NCBI GenBank assembly: GCA_025991245.1 | Contig: BQMJ01000001.1 | Coordinates: forward strand, 248,001-312,000 | Reading direction: 5' to 3' | DNA: 64,000 nt | Source of the DNA: Galdieria partita | Lineage: Eukaryota > Rhodophyta > Bangiophyceae > Galdieriales > Galdieriaceae | Part shown: piece after piece, positions 10,237 to 21,566 of the stretch | Numbering within the stretch: position 1 is the first letter of the stretch | Layout of the letters: the number at the start of each line of letters is the position of its first letter | The notes under the pieces: generated by a model | Told to the model about the DNA's origin: nothing | Database searches by the model: none | What the model saw: the letters and a program-made list of their open reading frames with translations, nothing else | Translations under genes and position numbers: made by a program

Positions 10237-11157
10237 TTAGGTTAAATCTTCATCTTGAGCCTTCAGATTCTTCTTAATTTTCAGTAAGATAGATGTCTTC
10301 CACGGATCAAGCTTCGACAAAGAATCATACTCTGCAACAGCTTCCGTGAACGATTCCTCATCATTTTCTTGAACCGCTAAAATTACTCCTTCAAGAAGCT
10401 TAGCTTCGCGACTGTCACTGAAACTGGAATCCAACGCCTTGTACTTTTCTAAAGCACGAGATGCTCCAACTTCATCTCCAAGACAAATTCTACAAAGCCC
10501 GGCTCGGAGAAGGTATTCTTTGGCACCGTAACGAAGCAACTTATTTTCAAGTGACACTGTGGCAACCTTCTCAAACAAATCTATTGCACGATTAAAGTCT
10601 CCTGCAAGAGCAGCAAACTCCGCAACTTTTGTGCGACACTGATTTGCATGACTCTTTGCATCCTCACCATCGTACAAATCCGCTGCTTGTTCATAGGCTT
10701 CTGCAGCTTTATTCGTCTCACCCATAGTCTCATAAAGTTCGGCGATCTCTCGACAGGTCTTTGCGCCCTGTTGAAAGCGTGCCTCCTTCGTGTACATTTC
10801 CATAGCCTTTTGCATAGCAACGATGGCGTCTTCAGAATTGACATTTTTCAGACAACGAGCTGCGTCAGCAAACTTAGAAGCTGCCTCAAAACTTAAGTCT
10901 GGAAGTTGTGCATAATTTTCTGCAGCACGCATGTATGCGTCACCAGCCTTTTGCCAAGCTTTCGCTAGTTTGAACGTGTTTCCTGCCTTCACAAATAGTT
11001 CAGCTGCTTCTTCCACCTTAGTTGCATTACCTCCCAACCCAAGGATACTTCTAAACCCTGATGCTCTGGCGCTCTTGGCCTTTTTCTCAGCTCTTGAGAA
11101 GAGTTCGTCTCCATCATTTTCATTTACGCTTCGTACTGAGGTGTAAGATCCGCTCAT
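10237..11157 (-). CDS. Alpha-SNAP, NSF attachment protein
   Basis: Alpha-SNAP links the AAA ATPase NSF to SNARE bundles so they can be pulled apart after membrane fusion. The single-exon product of 306 residues is close to the usual 290-300. It begins with the conserved DELFSRAEKKAK helix and then AAELFVKAGNTFKLAKAWQK, followed by TPR-like helical hairpins (AGDAYMRAAENYAQL, ETNKAAEAYEQAADLYDGED, AGDFNRAIDLFEKVA). The C-terminal portion (LLEGVILAVQENDEESFTEA, LDPWKTSILLKIKKNL) matches the region that stimulates NSF. The start codon is only 35 bases from the opposing HDAC start, so the two genes probably share one promoter. Confidence 0.92.
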   Translation of the reverse strand: MSGSYTSVRSVNENDGDELFSRAEKKAKSARASGFRSILGLGGNATKVEEAAELFVKAGNTFKLAKAWQKAGDAYMRAAENYAQLPDLSFEAASKFADAARCLKNVNSEDAIVAMQKAMEMYTKEARFQQGAKTCREIAELYETMGETNKAAEAYEQAADLYDGEDAKSHANQCRTKVAEFAALAGDFNRAIDLFEKVATVSLENKLLRYGAKEYLLRAGLCRICLGDEVGASRALEKYKALDSSFSDSREAKLLEGVILAVQENDEESFTEAVAEYDSLSKLDPWKTSILLKIKKNLKAQDEDLT

Positions 11158-11192
11158 CCTTTCAAGTTCTCAAATTGGATCGAGAGACCGGT
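11158..11192. promoter_or_regulatory. Probable shared bidirectional promoter, alpha-SNAP / HDAC
   Basis: Only 35 bases separate the ATG of alpha-SNAP (minus) from the ATG of the histone deacetylase (plus). Either both promoters lie inside each other's transcribed region or transcripts have extremely short leaders. No TATA-like element is visible in the gap. Confidence 0.45.
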
Positions 11193-12854
11193 ATGTTAAC
11201 TAACGGGAAAAGAAGAGTATCTTACTATTATGACCGTGAGTAGTCTGCTTTACTTATCTTTTAAAACCAAACTTGGAAGATTTTTAGCGGACGTAGGAAA
11301 TTACTATTATAGCCAAGGTCATCCTATGAAACCTCATCGAATGAGAATGACACACGCTTTGATTGCTGCTTATGGCATGTTCAAACATATGGCAGTTCAG
11401 GTCAGTTTCAGATCTTTTTTCCATTGTCATTTGTTTTTACTTGTAACAGAGACCTCCACGAGCAACTGAAAGGGACATTACTCGTTTTCATTCGGACAGT
11501 TATATCAACTTTTTGAAAAGTGCAAGCCCTGAGAAGGTTTGGGATATGAACTCAAGTATAAGGAAATGTAGGTACTCTCAAATCAAAACAAAGAATTTTG
11601 ACATTTGGTTTTGGAAGTCAATGTCTGTGAAGACTGTCCCGTTTTTGACGGTTTATGGGAGTTTTGTCAGATTTCTGCAGGGGGATCCTTGGCTGCCGCA
11701 TCTGAGTTGAATTCTGGCCGTGCAGATATAGCAATTAATTGGTCTGGTGGTCTTCATCACGCGAAAATGTCAGAAGCATCTGGTTTCTGTTACGTCAACG
11801 ATTGTGTACTTGGTATTTTGGAACTGTTGAAGTGCCACACAAGAGTTCTTTATGCTGATATTGATATACATCACGGTGATGGTGTAGAAGAAGCTTTCTA
11901 TACCACTGATCGTGTAATGACCTGCTCTTTTCATAAATTTGGAGACTACTTTCCAGGAACTGGAGACATAGGGGATATTGGATATGGTCCAGGAAAGTAT
12001 TATTCCCTCAATATTCCGCTTCATGACGGTATGGATGACGATTCACATCGAGAAATATTTGATGCAGTTATGACCAAAGTAATGGTACAGAAAACCATTT
12101 TGCAAAGAGGAGCGTAAACTTATTTCTAACGTAGGAATGGTATCAACCTGGAGCGGTGGTTCTGCAGGGTGGCGCAGATTCTCTTTCAGGCGATCGTCTC
12201 GGCTGTTTTAATCTAACGATTGCCGGTCATAGTCACTGTATCGATTTTTTTAAAAAGTACAATGTTCCCATATTGATGTTAGGTGGAGGTGGTTATACGA
12301 TCCGCAACGTTGCACGATGCTGGGCCTATGAAACTTCACGAGCACTCAATCTGGAAATTCAAGAAGACATACCTTACAATGAATACTTGGAGTATTATGG
12401 TCCCGAATTCCGTATTCATATCCATCCAAGTAATATGGAGAACCGCAACACGCGCGAGTATATTGAAAACATAAAGGCAAAAACATTCGAGGTTGGTAGT
12501 TTCTTCAGCTAGGAAGTTTATTCTAACTTGGTATAGGGTCTCAGACATTTGCCACCTGTACCCAGTGTACCTTTCCAGGATACTCCTAGTTCATATACAG
12601 GCTTGGATAGATTGCACGAAAAAGAATTGGACGAGGAAGAAACCAAGTATGCAGACGTCAGAGAAACACTGAGACAGAAGGAAAGAAGAACAGAGCATCC
12701 TTGTGAGTTTGAGGATTCTGATGAAGAAGATTTAGGTGCCTTGCCTAGTGTACGGAAAAATCGCAAGCTAATACAAATGATGGAGAAGGTTCGACCTGAA
12801 GGAGAGAATGAACAGTCTAAATTGAAAATGGAAGCCGAAACTTTTGCAGAATAG
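11193..12854 (+). CDS. Class I (RPD3/HDA1-2 type) histone deacetylase
   Basis: This enzyme removes acetyl groups from histone lysines in nuclear corepressor complexes. Six exons (11193-11235, 11288-11400, 11450-11567, 11618-12084, 12135-12491, 12537-12854) sum to 471 residues. In order: [80 protein letters not shown] (catalytic His pair), [15 protein letters not shown] (zinc ligands Asp and His), [32 protein letters not shown] and [14 protein letters not shown] with the active-site Tyr nearby. The tail is acidic with an EDSDEED cluster. One oddity: the usual LQCGxDSL has Gly in place of Cys (12168-12170). The first codon gives a very short N-terminus typical of RPD3 proteins. Confidence 0.93.
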
Positions 12855-13155
12855 TACAAATACTTTGAGAGAGATTTTGATATGTTCTATAGCAACTTCA
12901 AAATAACAACAATCTGTTTAAATGTTAAAGCTGCCAGCCCACACATATTTTTTTACGTTTGTAAAATCTCAGCAATTCATAGCTCTAGTCGATGATTATA
13001 TGATATTGGCCATTATTTTTCTTTCGTGGAATTTTCGCTTAGGTTGTTATTGCAGTATAGAGCACTAAAATTTTTCATGCTAGACAACGGCAAACCGAGC
13101 AAGCAGAATGACGTGTTCGGGCTCAATTTGGCTTTCATTTTTGAATTTTATTTGA
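12855..13155. other. Spacer between HDAC and an orphan gene
   Basis: About 300 AT-rich bases with no open frame of note. It presumably contains the HDAC 3' UTR and the promoter of the next gene. Confidence 0.4.
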
Positions 13156-14409
13156 ATGAAGATCATTGCGAACAGTAGTATAACGGAACTCAAGGGAACG
13201 GACACAAAGAAACAAAACTTTAAAAGGGTAAATGATAACTCAGATAATTACAATGTACGTTATAGTATATCCCAAGTGACAAACGAAACCCAACCAAACT
13301 CTGCGAGCGGAGGGAAACAGGACTCCTTTCCTACAAAGCCATGTCACCAAAAATTGTTCATGAATAATTGTCAAGAGTCATTATCTAGTGAGTTTTCTCC
13401 CAAAATGTTACTAAATAGTAAGAGACTGAGCGAAACGACAACTTCCCAGAATGAGTACTTGTTGCAAACGAACAGGTCCCATAGAGGTACTTATGTTAGC
13501 TTCATGAAGTTAATGAAATACTTCGTTATGCAAGGAGTTAATATTCTGTATAAATGTCTAGTTTCTCTGTTAAACGGTTTCAGAAAGGCAAAAGGGCCTC
13601 TAAGAAGGTTAGTGATAAAATTGGCAGAACTGCTCTACAAAATGGCCAAGAGTAGCAGATGGAAAGCAGTGGCACTGTGTCTTGCAGCACTAGCTGCAAA
13701 ATGCATGAAATTTTCTCTCTTCTTGGGGAAACTGTTGGTGTTAACGGAGATAAATTTTCTATCCTTTTTTGGGAAGCTTATGTATCTACAACTTCAGAAG
13801 CACTATCCGCGTTACCTCGAAAAGGTGGAAACGAGCTTGGTGGCCTTGAAAACATTTTTTTGTCTACATCTCTCTCAAAAACTTTCAAGAATGAACAATA
13901 GTGAATGGCAAATTGCAAACAAAATTGTGAAAATAACAGTAAGCGAACTCATCGTACAAGAGACAACTTCAAGTTTATCCGCTTCTACAACAAATGTCTC
14001 ATCTGCTTCACCGTTCCTTGAAGACTCAAATGATAATGGTTTAGACTCTGAAAGTTTTCAATTCAGCGAATCTGATGTTGAAGACGCTGACGACAACAAA
14101 GCAGAAATATCTTCATCGTCAAGGTCAGAACGATGTTGGCAAAATTTAACAAATAGCAATAAAAAAACTCACAGCAGGAGAGACTCACTGAATTACGAAA
14201 ATAATTCGGGACTCACGAATAATACTATGGATACTACCTCATCGGACAAAGAAAACTCTGATACATCTATTTCTTCAAAGCAACATTCTCAGCTAAGGTA
14301 TTACAACGGCGGCATGATACCACATTCCGGCATGCGGCGTAAAAACTTCATATCTCTCAACACACAAAGAAAAGGGAAAGGTAGAAACTTGTTATTGGAC
14401 GAATTGTAA
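13156..14409 (+). CDS. Orphan 417-residue protein with a hydrophobic centre and Ser/Asp-rich tail
   Basis: I do not recognise this protein. It is a single exon of 417 codons starting at an ATG. Residues 1-115 are polar and Asn/Ser/Thr rich. Residues about 118-245 are hydrophobic and helical, with several stretches able to enter a membrane (WKAVALCLAALAAKCMKF, FLGKLLVLTEINFLSFFGKL). The C-terminal third is low-complexity acidic and Ser/Asn rich (EDADDNKAEISSSSRSERCW), then basic at the very end (RKGKGRN). The codon use resembles the neighbouring genes. The frame is far longer than chance would give in this composition, so a real gene is likely. An organelle or ER membrane location is possible. 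Confidence 0.6.
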   Translation: MKIIANSSITELKGTDTKKQNFKRVNDNSDNYNVRYSISQVTNETQPNSASGGKQDSFPTKPCHQKLFMNNCQESLSSEFSPKMLLNSKRLSETTTSQNEYLLQTNRSHRGTYVSFMKLMKYFVMQGVNILYKCLVSLLNGFRKAKGPLRRLVIKLAELLYKMAKSSRWKAVALCLAALAAKCMKFSLFLGKLLVLTEINFLSFFGKLMYLQLQKHYPRYLEKVETSLVALKTFFCLHLSQKLSRMNNSEWQIANKIVKITVSELIVQETTSSLSASTTNVSSASPFLEDSNDNGLDSESFQFSESDVEDADDNKAEISSSSRSERCWQNLTNSNKKTHSRRDSLNYENNSGLTNNTMDTTSSDKENSDTSISSKQHSQLRYYNGGMIPHSGMRRKNFISLNTQRKGKGRNLLLDEL

Positions 14410-14433
14410 GTTTCAATAACGAGTAGAACCTTA

Positions 14434-16481
14434 TCAGGAGCTTCCAACCCGATGCGACAGCAAAGGCAGTTCTACTGGAAGGAAATCATCAACTTGACAT
14501 TCGTGCAGGGCGTTTTTGAATTTGTACCAGATCTTAAAAAAAGAGTTACGAAATGAAACCCGAAATCTAAATTATATTCTTACATGCAACACTTTCTTCT
14601 CGTCATTATCACTAGTAGGATCCCAGAAGCCCATGAGTCTCGCCTTTGTTGTTGCGTATAGGGTCAAACGGGAGTCTTCCACAAAGTACTGAAGGGCGTC
14701 TGATACGTCCGCAACTTGTTCTGTATTCTACAGACACTTTTCAATACAAATATAAAATTTACCAAGAGAACTGATACCTCAAGAGTGCTGTCAATGGACA
14801 AATTACTAATTTCCGTGCTTGATCCATATAAGGCTCTTATAATAATAAGTCCACCTCCAGGGACATTCTCTTCTCGGCTGCGACAACGTTCGATAGCTGG
14901 CTTCATTAGTTCTAATGCAGTCAACGCGTCATTTCTCTCCTTCATTCTCTTCTCCAATCTTTCTTCCTTTTCCTTCTGTTTTCGCCTTGCATCCATCTTG
15001 TACTGATATGGCGCTATTATTCCTTGTTGAATGAGTGTAAACAGGGAGGATGTGAGTAGAGATGCTGCAACTGCTATCAATGGAGATGGATGTGCTAATA
15101 CCAGTATTGGCAATTGAAGCTGATGACCACTTCGTCCAACTTTACACTTTAAAACAATTCCATCAAGTCCAATTCTTACACTAAAGGACCACGCAGCCTC
15201 ATAGGAAAGCAAATCCCTACCAATTCCAACTTCCAGCTCCCAACCGCGAATGCTCCAGCGACCACGAGCCTTCCAGTGACCATTCTGGCCTACCAATCTC
15301 CTATATCCAAAAGATACTGAAGTGTCCAACATGCCAAGCTTCATTGAGCCCGTTGCAGTCCGACTGTCTTGCGAGTTTTGAAATGCAAATAGTACACCGG
15401 GAGCCAAGCCTGCAGTCCAAGTCAACTGCGCACTGGTATTTGGACTTAGCTGGCGAGTATTTGTGACTGCAAGCAATGGTTGAGCTTGGACGGAAGAGTA
15501 GCTTCCTTCTATCAAGCCGGTACTACAATATAGCTATAGCAACTGAATAATGAATATCAAACAATGAAATACCTTCTTTCAGAAAGCCTCCTCCAAAGTT
15601 TCCATGAAAATACACCTTCAAGCAAGGAACGCTGACTCGAAATAATGTAGGATAGTTCTCCGTAAGAATTGGAAGAGAATTGTCGGCGTGTGGTTATTGT
15701 TAAACTGTGAGTTGATATCTTTCTTCTGCTTTGAATGTGGTATTGGAAAATCAAGAAGTCCTTTGTGGAACCAGTCTTAGAGAAAAACAGGTCGAAAAAA
15801 AACTTCGTACCTTCCTGTTCAAAACAACTGTAGCCCTAGTCGCAAGTGATACTTGTGAAACTGCAAAGGGTGCAACAAAATAATCTTCTTCCTCAGAAAG
15901 ATCCTCGAGAATGACGGCAATGCCCGTTGCATCAATAAGTACCTCAGCTCTAACTTGATATTTCAGATGTCCGTCGATATGGAACACTGTCCTCATACTC
16001 ACGTATTTTGTACAACAAAGGAATTGTCTCTCTGATAAGAGCCCCCTCCTACACGACCACTTTGTTCAAAACGTGCCTTGATGTCTTCATATTTTACCAA
16101 GGAGTTTGAAACTGCCCGGATCCCTTCCATTCCGAACTCATCGTAGATCCGTCGCTTCTCAGGATCCGAAAGAATTTCAAAAGCCTCATTAAGAACAGTA
16201 AATCTCTCTGTAGCCTATTTTTATCGTAAATAACAACTCATTTAAAAAGTTTCAAAAACTACCTTTCTTTTCAAATCTGGCGACAAGTGCTTGTCAGGGT
16301 GATATGTCTGGCAAAGTCTTCGATAAGCGTTCTTAATTTCTTCAAGTCCACAGTTTCTAGAGACATTCAGAACAAGGTATGGATCAAAGTTACTGTCTTC
16401 CGAAGACTCAGTAACCTTTGTCATGGGAAGGAATAAACAACTGGTGGAAGTCTCAATTACACCGATTTGTCGATCGATCAT
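14434..16481 (-). CDS. DNAJC11: DNAJC11-like J-domain protein of the mitochondrial MICOS/MIB type
   Basis: DNAJC11 proteins are J-domain proteins associated with the mitochondrial cristae-organising complexes. Seven exons (16481-16263, 16214-16003, 15949-15811, 15775-15573, 15522-14778, 14727-14584, 14532-14434) give 586 residues; human DNAJC11 is similar in size. The J domain is at about 33-105: DPYLVLNVSRNCGLEEIKNA, YRRLCQTYHPDKH with the HPD triad, then EAFEILSDPEKRRIYDEFG. The middle is beta-rich like the family's beta-barrel-like region. Near the C-terminus are QYKMDARRKQKEKEERLEKR (coiled helix), GGGLIIIRALYG and VSDALQYFVEDSRLTL, the DUF3395 signature. The intron at 15776-15810 is only 35 nt. 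The start ATG at 16481 gives a roughly 32-residue leader before the J domain; an internal Met 20 is an alternative. Confidence 0.8.
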
Positions 16482-18235
16482 AAGAGTCGATTGTTTGAAG
16501 TTCAGCCTAAAGAAATTTTCAGGTTTGTTTGTAGCAACATACTTTTCGACTCACTTAGGCATGATTTCCCTACAAGATTTTTCCCCTGAACATTCCTTTG
16601 TGCTAGTTATTTTCAGGTAAAATTCGTTTTCTTGAAAAGTCTAAGGCAAATGATTTCTTTTTGACCGTTTTGTCATGGTTAACGTCCTTAACCATTGTGT
16701 TTTAGTACGTTGTACAACCAAGGTTATCTACAAGAATTGGAGAAGTAGCAGTTGTGTTCTGAGCTTCTCTTGTTGCTTTGAGGGAATCTCTTGTAAGAAT
16801 CACAGTAGGCTACAGAGGAACGCTTAGCATTGATCTTTAAGTCTGTGAATCGTAAGACTCAAGAATTTAGTAGTTTGTCGGCGTTGAACTGAACCCTTTA
16901 TGACGATATCCGTTGACAGTTTTGGAGTTTATCATTCACGAATGATATATTCTCGAATGAAGATAGCTTAGCTGTGCGCTGTGAACTTTCGAAGTAACAT
17001 CTTTAAACTGTCTAAGTTGGTTTGATATTGAATTAGAGGCTTTCTGAACGATACAGGTGTTTGAAGACAGGTATCAAGTCTTGAAGCTTTATTTGGAAAT
17101 CTCGTTAGATGAATGCGACAAACCAAAATTCTTTCGTTATTTTTTGTACGAAAAACTGGCACTTATATTCGCATGTAGTCTGAGGCGGCGCATTATCGGC
17201 TATTTACTATGGGATATTTCGTTCTATTTGCAGAGAGAACTGTTGTTTACTGTTTCACTTTTACTTGATGCAAGTGCATCATGCAAATTTTGAATATTTA
17301 AAATCCAAAATATCAATATCCGACCCTTGAAGTTCTTTTTAAGCTCAAGATTTTGAAAAGAATGCAACCGTAGTGGGTTTTTACAGTAGCTTTCAGTTGT
17401 GGAACGAAATTGTCTTCTAAATTCATTACTGACAGTTGTTCTGGTTTGTTCAGTTTTGCTACTTTTATCATAATTTAGCCCATGGCGTGTTCGGGATATA
17501 ATGCTTTAACTACTTAAGCAGTGTAGACTCGGCAGAGTATCTTTTCCTTGATGACACAACGGAGTGACGCTGAAACACACTTGTTGCAGCTACTGGTATT
17601 GGACAATGGAGAAACGATGTCGTACAACCGAGATAAGCCTACGGAGAACAAATTTGTTTTGTTTTATACGCCAATCTAATATCGTTACTTGAATCATCGC
17701 AAACAACTAATAAGTTATAGAGTTTCTGTTGCTGCTTTCCTAAAACAGACTTTTTACAAGGAAAGCATAGATAGATAAGACTCTGGAACAAGCCCTTGAT
17801 GCATTCTCCTATCGAATGTGACCTCATATTGGAAGATACCAGTGATGCTTTAAGAGTCTCACAAGTTTGAAATATTATAATAGTTTCAATGACAAAGAGT
17901 TTTAGGACCTTTAATATCCTCATCACGAGGAGTGCAAGGCCTTTGATCTTCATCAAAGAAGGGAATTATCGGAACTATAACGGATTAGTGTAAGCATATA
18001 TTTCAGCTTATCTTAAAACAAGAATTTCCATTCAACATTTTAGAGAACAAATATAGTATTAAACTATTTTCAAAATATGAAAAGAGTAAGATAAAAAAGA
18101 TGGAGTTGAAAGAGTTTTGTAGAAAAGAGTCCGTGGAGGTGCTTTTCAAGGTGAATCGTTCAGGAAATCGATGGGGGAGACTGGGAAATCCCAAACATTT
18201 TGAAATTTGCAGCGCGCCAATTCGACTAGTTTTGG
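16482..18235. other. Largest gene-free stretch of the window
   Basis: About 1.75 kb with only short open frames on either strand (longest 105 codons, minus, 17639-17956) and no protein pattern that I recognise. It must hold the divergent promoters of the DNAJC11-like and SCC3 genes. I searched by eye for tRNA B boxes, U1, U2, U4, U5 and U6 core motifs, RNase P and SRP RNA motifs and found none that were convincing. An RNA gene or a poorly conserved intron-rich gene remains possible. Confidence 0.4.
18211..18222 (-). promoter_or_regulatory. Possible E2F-type site upstream of SCC3
   Basis: On the minus strand this reads AATTGGCGCGCT, which contains TTGGCGCG, a good match to the E2F consensus TTTSSCGC/TTSSCGCS. 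It lies about 14-25 bases before the ATG of the cohesin subunit gene, whose homologues are expressed around S phase. A single site in AT-rich DNA can be chance, although CG-rich octamers are rare here. Confidence 0.35.
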
Positions 18236-21200
18236 ATGGTAGTGCTTCGAGGGAGAAACGTCGAGGCTGCACGAGATCCTGACAGAAGTGAGAGTGCATC
18301 ACATCTTGTACAAGAAACTGTAGAAGAAAATTTTGAAGAAGATTCTAGTCAAAGTGATGATGGTAGTGGCTTTCATGAGAGTCAATCTGCGGATTCTGCG
18401 AACAGTGAAGCTCAGGATGATGAGACTTTAGTTGTCAGCGATTATTCTTCTCCTTCTTTCAAAAAAAGAAAAATAGAAAATGTGTCAGAAGCCAATAATA
18501 CTAACGATATTGTTCCATTTGGTGGCTTCGAGAGCAGTTTCTCTCCTCTTTTTTCGAAACTTCATCATGGAATAGATAGTGTCAACATTCTGCTAAGAAC
18601 TCTTTTCGAAGAAGTATCCGCTGGAAAAGAAACTAGTGTTCTAAAGGATCTATATTTGTTGATTATTAGAACTGCATTCTTTCCAAATGCATCGAATTGG
18701 ACAGAAAGTCTACAAAAGGAACTGAGTGAGTTTCTTGCAAACTGGGATATGTGCGATGCTTCACTGGAGAAGATATTGACAACATTTGATGAAAGTATAC
18801 TATCTGTCCGGCTTTGCTTGACTTTGAAGGATAAGTCGTCCAAAAGATTCAGGTCACGATATGAGGCCTTTTGGAAGGGCCTTTCAAAGATAGCCCCTCG
18901 AAGTCTAATAGACAATCAAGGTAAGATTTTTATTGTGAGTTCATTATTTAATCATATTAGGTTTCTTTAATCGTCTTATTGACCAGTTGGCGCTGTTTAC
19001 TACCTCAAACTTCAGGAATCTTCGATATGTTGCAACGCTATCTTGTTTTTCTTTGAATAATGGCTTCATTAGTTCCGAGGAATCAGCTAGGAGTGAACAT
19101 TCCCTTTTTGAGATTCATGAAGCTATTCCCAGGTCCAAACAACACACTCGTGCCTCCTCTTCCAACAAAGCAGCCAATTTAACTGGTATCGCAGAGTATC
19201 TGGATAAAATATTTAACAAAGTCTTTGTTCTACGCTATCGTGACGTTGCGCCTGAGATAAGAGCTCTTTCTATTAGTTATTTAGGTGAATGGATATTGAA
19301 TCTTCCAAGAAGTTTCCTTGACGATCGTTTCCTCAAATATATTGGGTGGATGCTGAACGACAAGGCAAGTGAAGTACGAATGAGTTCTGTTCATGTAATT
19401 GGGAACTTGCTGAGAATACAGGAGAATTGGCCTAGAATGCAGCTGTTTTTGCGTCGTTTTAGGTCACGGATCTTTGAAATGACTCAGGATAAGGACGCCC
19501 AAGTTGCTAGAAACGCTGTTCAAGTCATTGAACTCATAATGCAAGTTGGAGGCCTAGTTGAAGAGGAAAAAAACAAATTGTTTAAAGTCGTCGCAACCGA
19601 GACTCGAAAGCCGGTCCAGGAAGCTGCTCAGAGTATAACAAATCAAATTGTAAAGGATTTGACAAATCGTGAGGTCGGCAACGTTTCAGCTACTCTTGGC
19701 AGCCATCGCAACGAATCGTCTGAAATACTAATTCGATTGGCTCGACTATTTTCCGACGACAAAATGCGGAGTACCTTTCTTTCCAATTGTATTGAAAGCT
19801 TATGTAAGGAAATTTCTGTCTTAGAGGATTGGGATGCGTATTTCTCTATTTTGCGACCAGAACAGAATGATATCTACTCTCAAGAAGAAAAATTAACAAT
19901 TACGAAAATTCTTCTGGAACTCTCTCAGACGTTGTCTTCGAAAGCGGCCTTTGTTTCATCTTCCTCTCACACAAAGTCCAAACGAATGGGGCGTCGACGA
20001 ACTGATGAAGCCTCTACATTTCAACAACTTTGTCGCAGCATTTTGAGCAATGTTATTTCATCTTTAACTTATAATCAAGCAGACCCTGAGTTATTGACTT
20101 TTGTTGTTCCACTCATTCGACAAGTCGACGAGAATACGTACCGTCTGTATTGTATACCAGACTCTATCCGCGACATAGCAACCAAACTCAAAGAGCTATT
20201 TGACCGGCATACCTCTTCCTTTTTGTTGCTATCGGAATGTCTGCTTTCATTGAGGCATTTGGCGCATTTTTCAGACCACTCGTTTAGGAAGGAAGCAGAA
20301 CAAGTTCTAAGCCAACTGAGTAATGAAATAGTTTCATCCCTTCATGATCTTGCGTTAGCCTTCGAGGCATACAGTGACCACTGTCGCGAATCAACTCGAA
20401 AACTCTCCACAGCAGCCATTTCTTCAACTTTACTGAAAAGTCTTGCCTTTATTGCCTATGGCTCCGAAATGCAAGAAGATGGTGTGAATCATGTTCTGGG
20501 GATGTGTCGAAATGCAGAAACCCTGGTCACTTTCTTAGAATCAGAAAGCTGCGTTTTATCCTTCTTGCGACTAGCTCATTTTTGCACTATACAAAGGTGG
20601 CATCTGCGCGGAGAAGGAAACTATTCGATGACTGAAAATGACAACCAACAATTTGAGCAAAATGCGTTCCAGTTGTTGAAGCTTCAAGACAGCGTCTGCC
20701 AAAATATGTTGTTTATAGATCAATCAAATAGCAAGCTTCTTTTATATATCAATATCATCAGTTGTTTGCAGCTATACTTCTACGTGAGAAGTCATTCAAA
20801 GAATGAAAATTCTTCAGATGGTGCAACTTTGAGGTCTGTCTTAACTAGTTTAGCGGAAAAATGTTCCATCTTTTTTATCGAAAGTTTGAGGGACTTTAGA
20901 GGAAGCAATATTTCGAAGCCCCCAATTCAGAATTTTTTTTGTGAAGACGTTGGACTGATTCATTTCTTCCGTTGCTATACGCACGTTAGCGAAATTAAGG
21001 ACTTTCCATCTCCTGTTCGATGCCTTTCTTTTTCTCTTTTAGCCTTTGCTGATCCAAATATTCAGAATATTGGGAGGCGCTGGTTAAAAGTCGCCAACTG
21101 CGAAGATATTGCAAGAGGATTACTTGAATATCTGAGACACTTTTTCACTGAAGTGAAGCAGCTAAAGGTAATCGTCAATGAGCTTAGCAGTAGATTTATT

Positions 21201-21566
21201 CGCATCGATCAACTCCAAGAGTTAGTATCATTTATTTCCTGCTTCCTCAATATTTCATTCAATATCGACGATAATTACAAAGTCGCCGCGGATTCCTTGA
21301 AAAATGCCACCGATCATATTCTGATTCCTCTTGCTCGTAAACTGCCTATGAAATTTGCGGAACAATGCTATGAAGAACTTTTAAGCAAGTTTCCACAGCT
21401 ACTTACTGCACAAGAAGACAGATATTCTTTTGTTCTTCTTCTAGACACTATCCGTGAGATTTTCAGTCGCCGGAACAAAGAAAGAAGTTCATCTTTAGAA
21501 GAAAATGATGGGCAAGTAATGGCAGACGAAGGAAACATGTCAATACAGAAAAATGACGTTGTTTGA
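18236..21566 (+). CDS. SCC3: Cohesin subunit SCC3/STAG
   Basis: SCC3/STAG binds the kleisin of the cohesin ring and helps load it on DNA. Two exons (18236-18920, 18961-21566; 40 nt intron) give 1096 residues. The N-terminal 90 residues are acidic and disordered with a basic patch (SFKKRKIE) that may be a nuclear signal. The STAG domain region begins near residue 110. The diagnostic stretch is VFVLRYRDVAPEIRALSISY, followed by LDDRFLKYIGWMLNDKASEV, the stromalin conservative domain. The remainder is HEAT-like helical repeat, as in the family. The ATG at 18236 is the only start that keeps the acidic head. A possible E2F-like element lies just upstream. Confidence 0.85.

Noticed and set aside
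17440-17600. Possible box C/D-like or snRNA-like motifs (TTGATGAC ... GCTGAAAC)
   Set aside because: The spacing is too short, flanking stems are absent, and no Sm site or family core was found.
17639-17956. A 105-codon minus-strand frame in the large spacer
   Set aside because: Composition is biased and without motifs; the start lies in an AT-rich run. A real gene cannot be excluded but is not supported.
18100-18282. A 60-codon frame just before and over the SCC3 start
   Set aside because: It overlaps the SCC3 N-terminus in another frame and lacks a pattern. It might act as an upstream frame, but there is no evidence.
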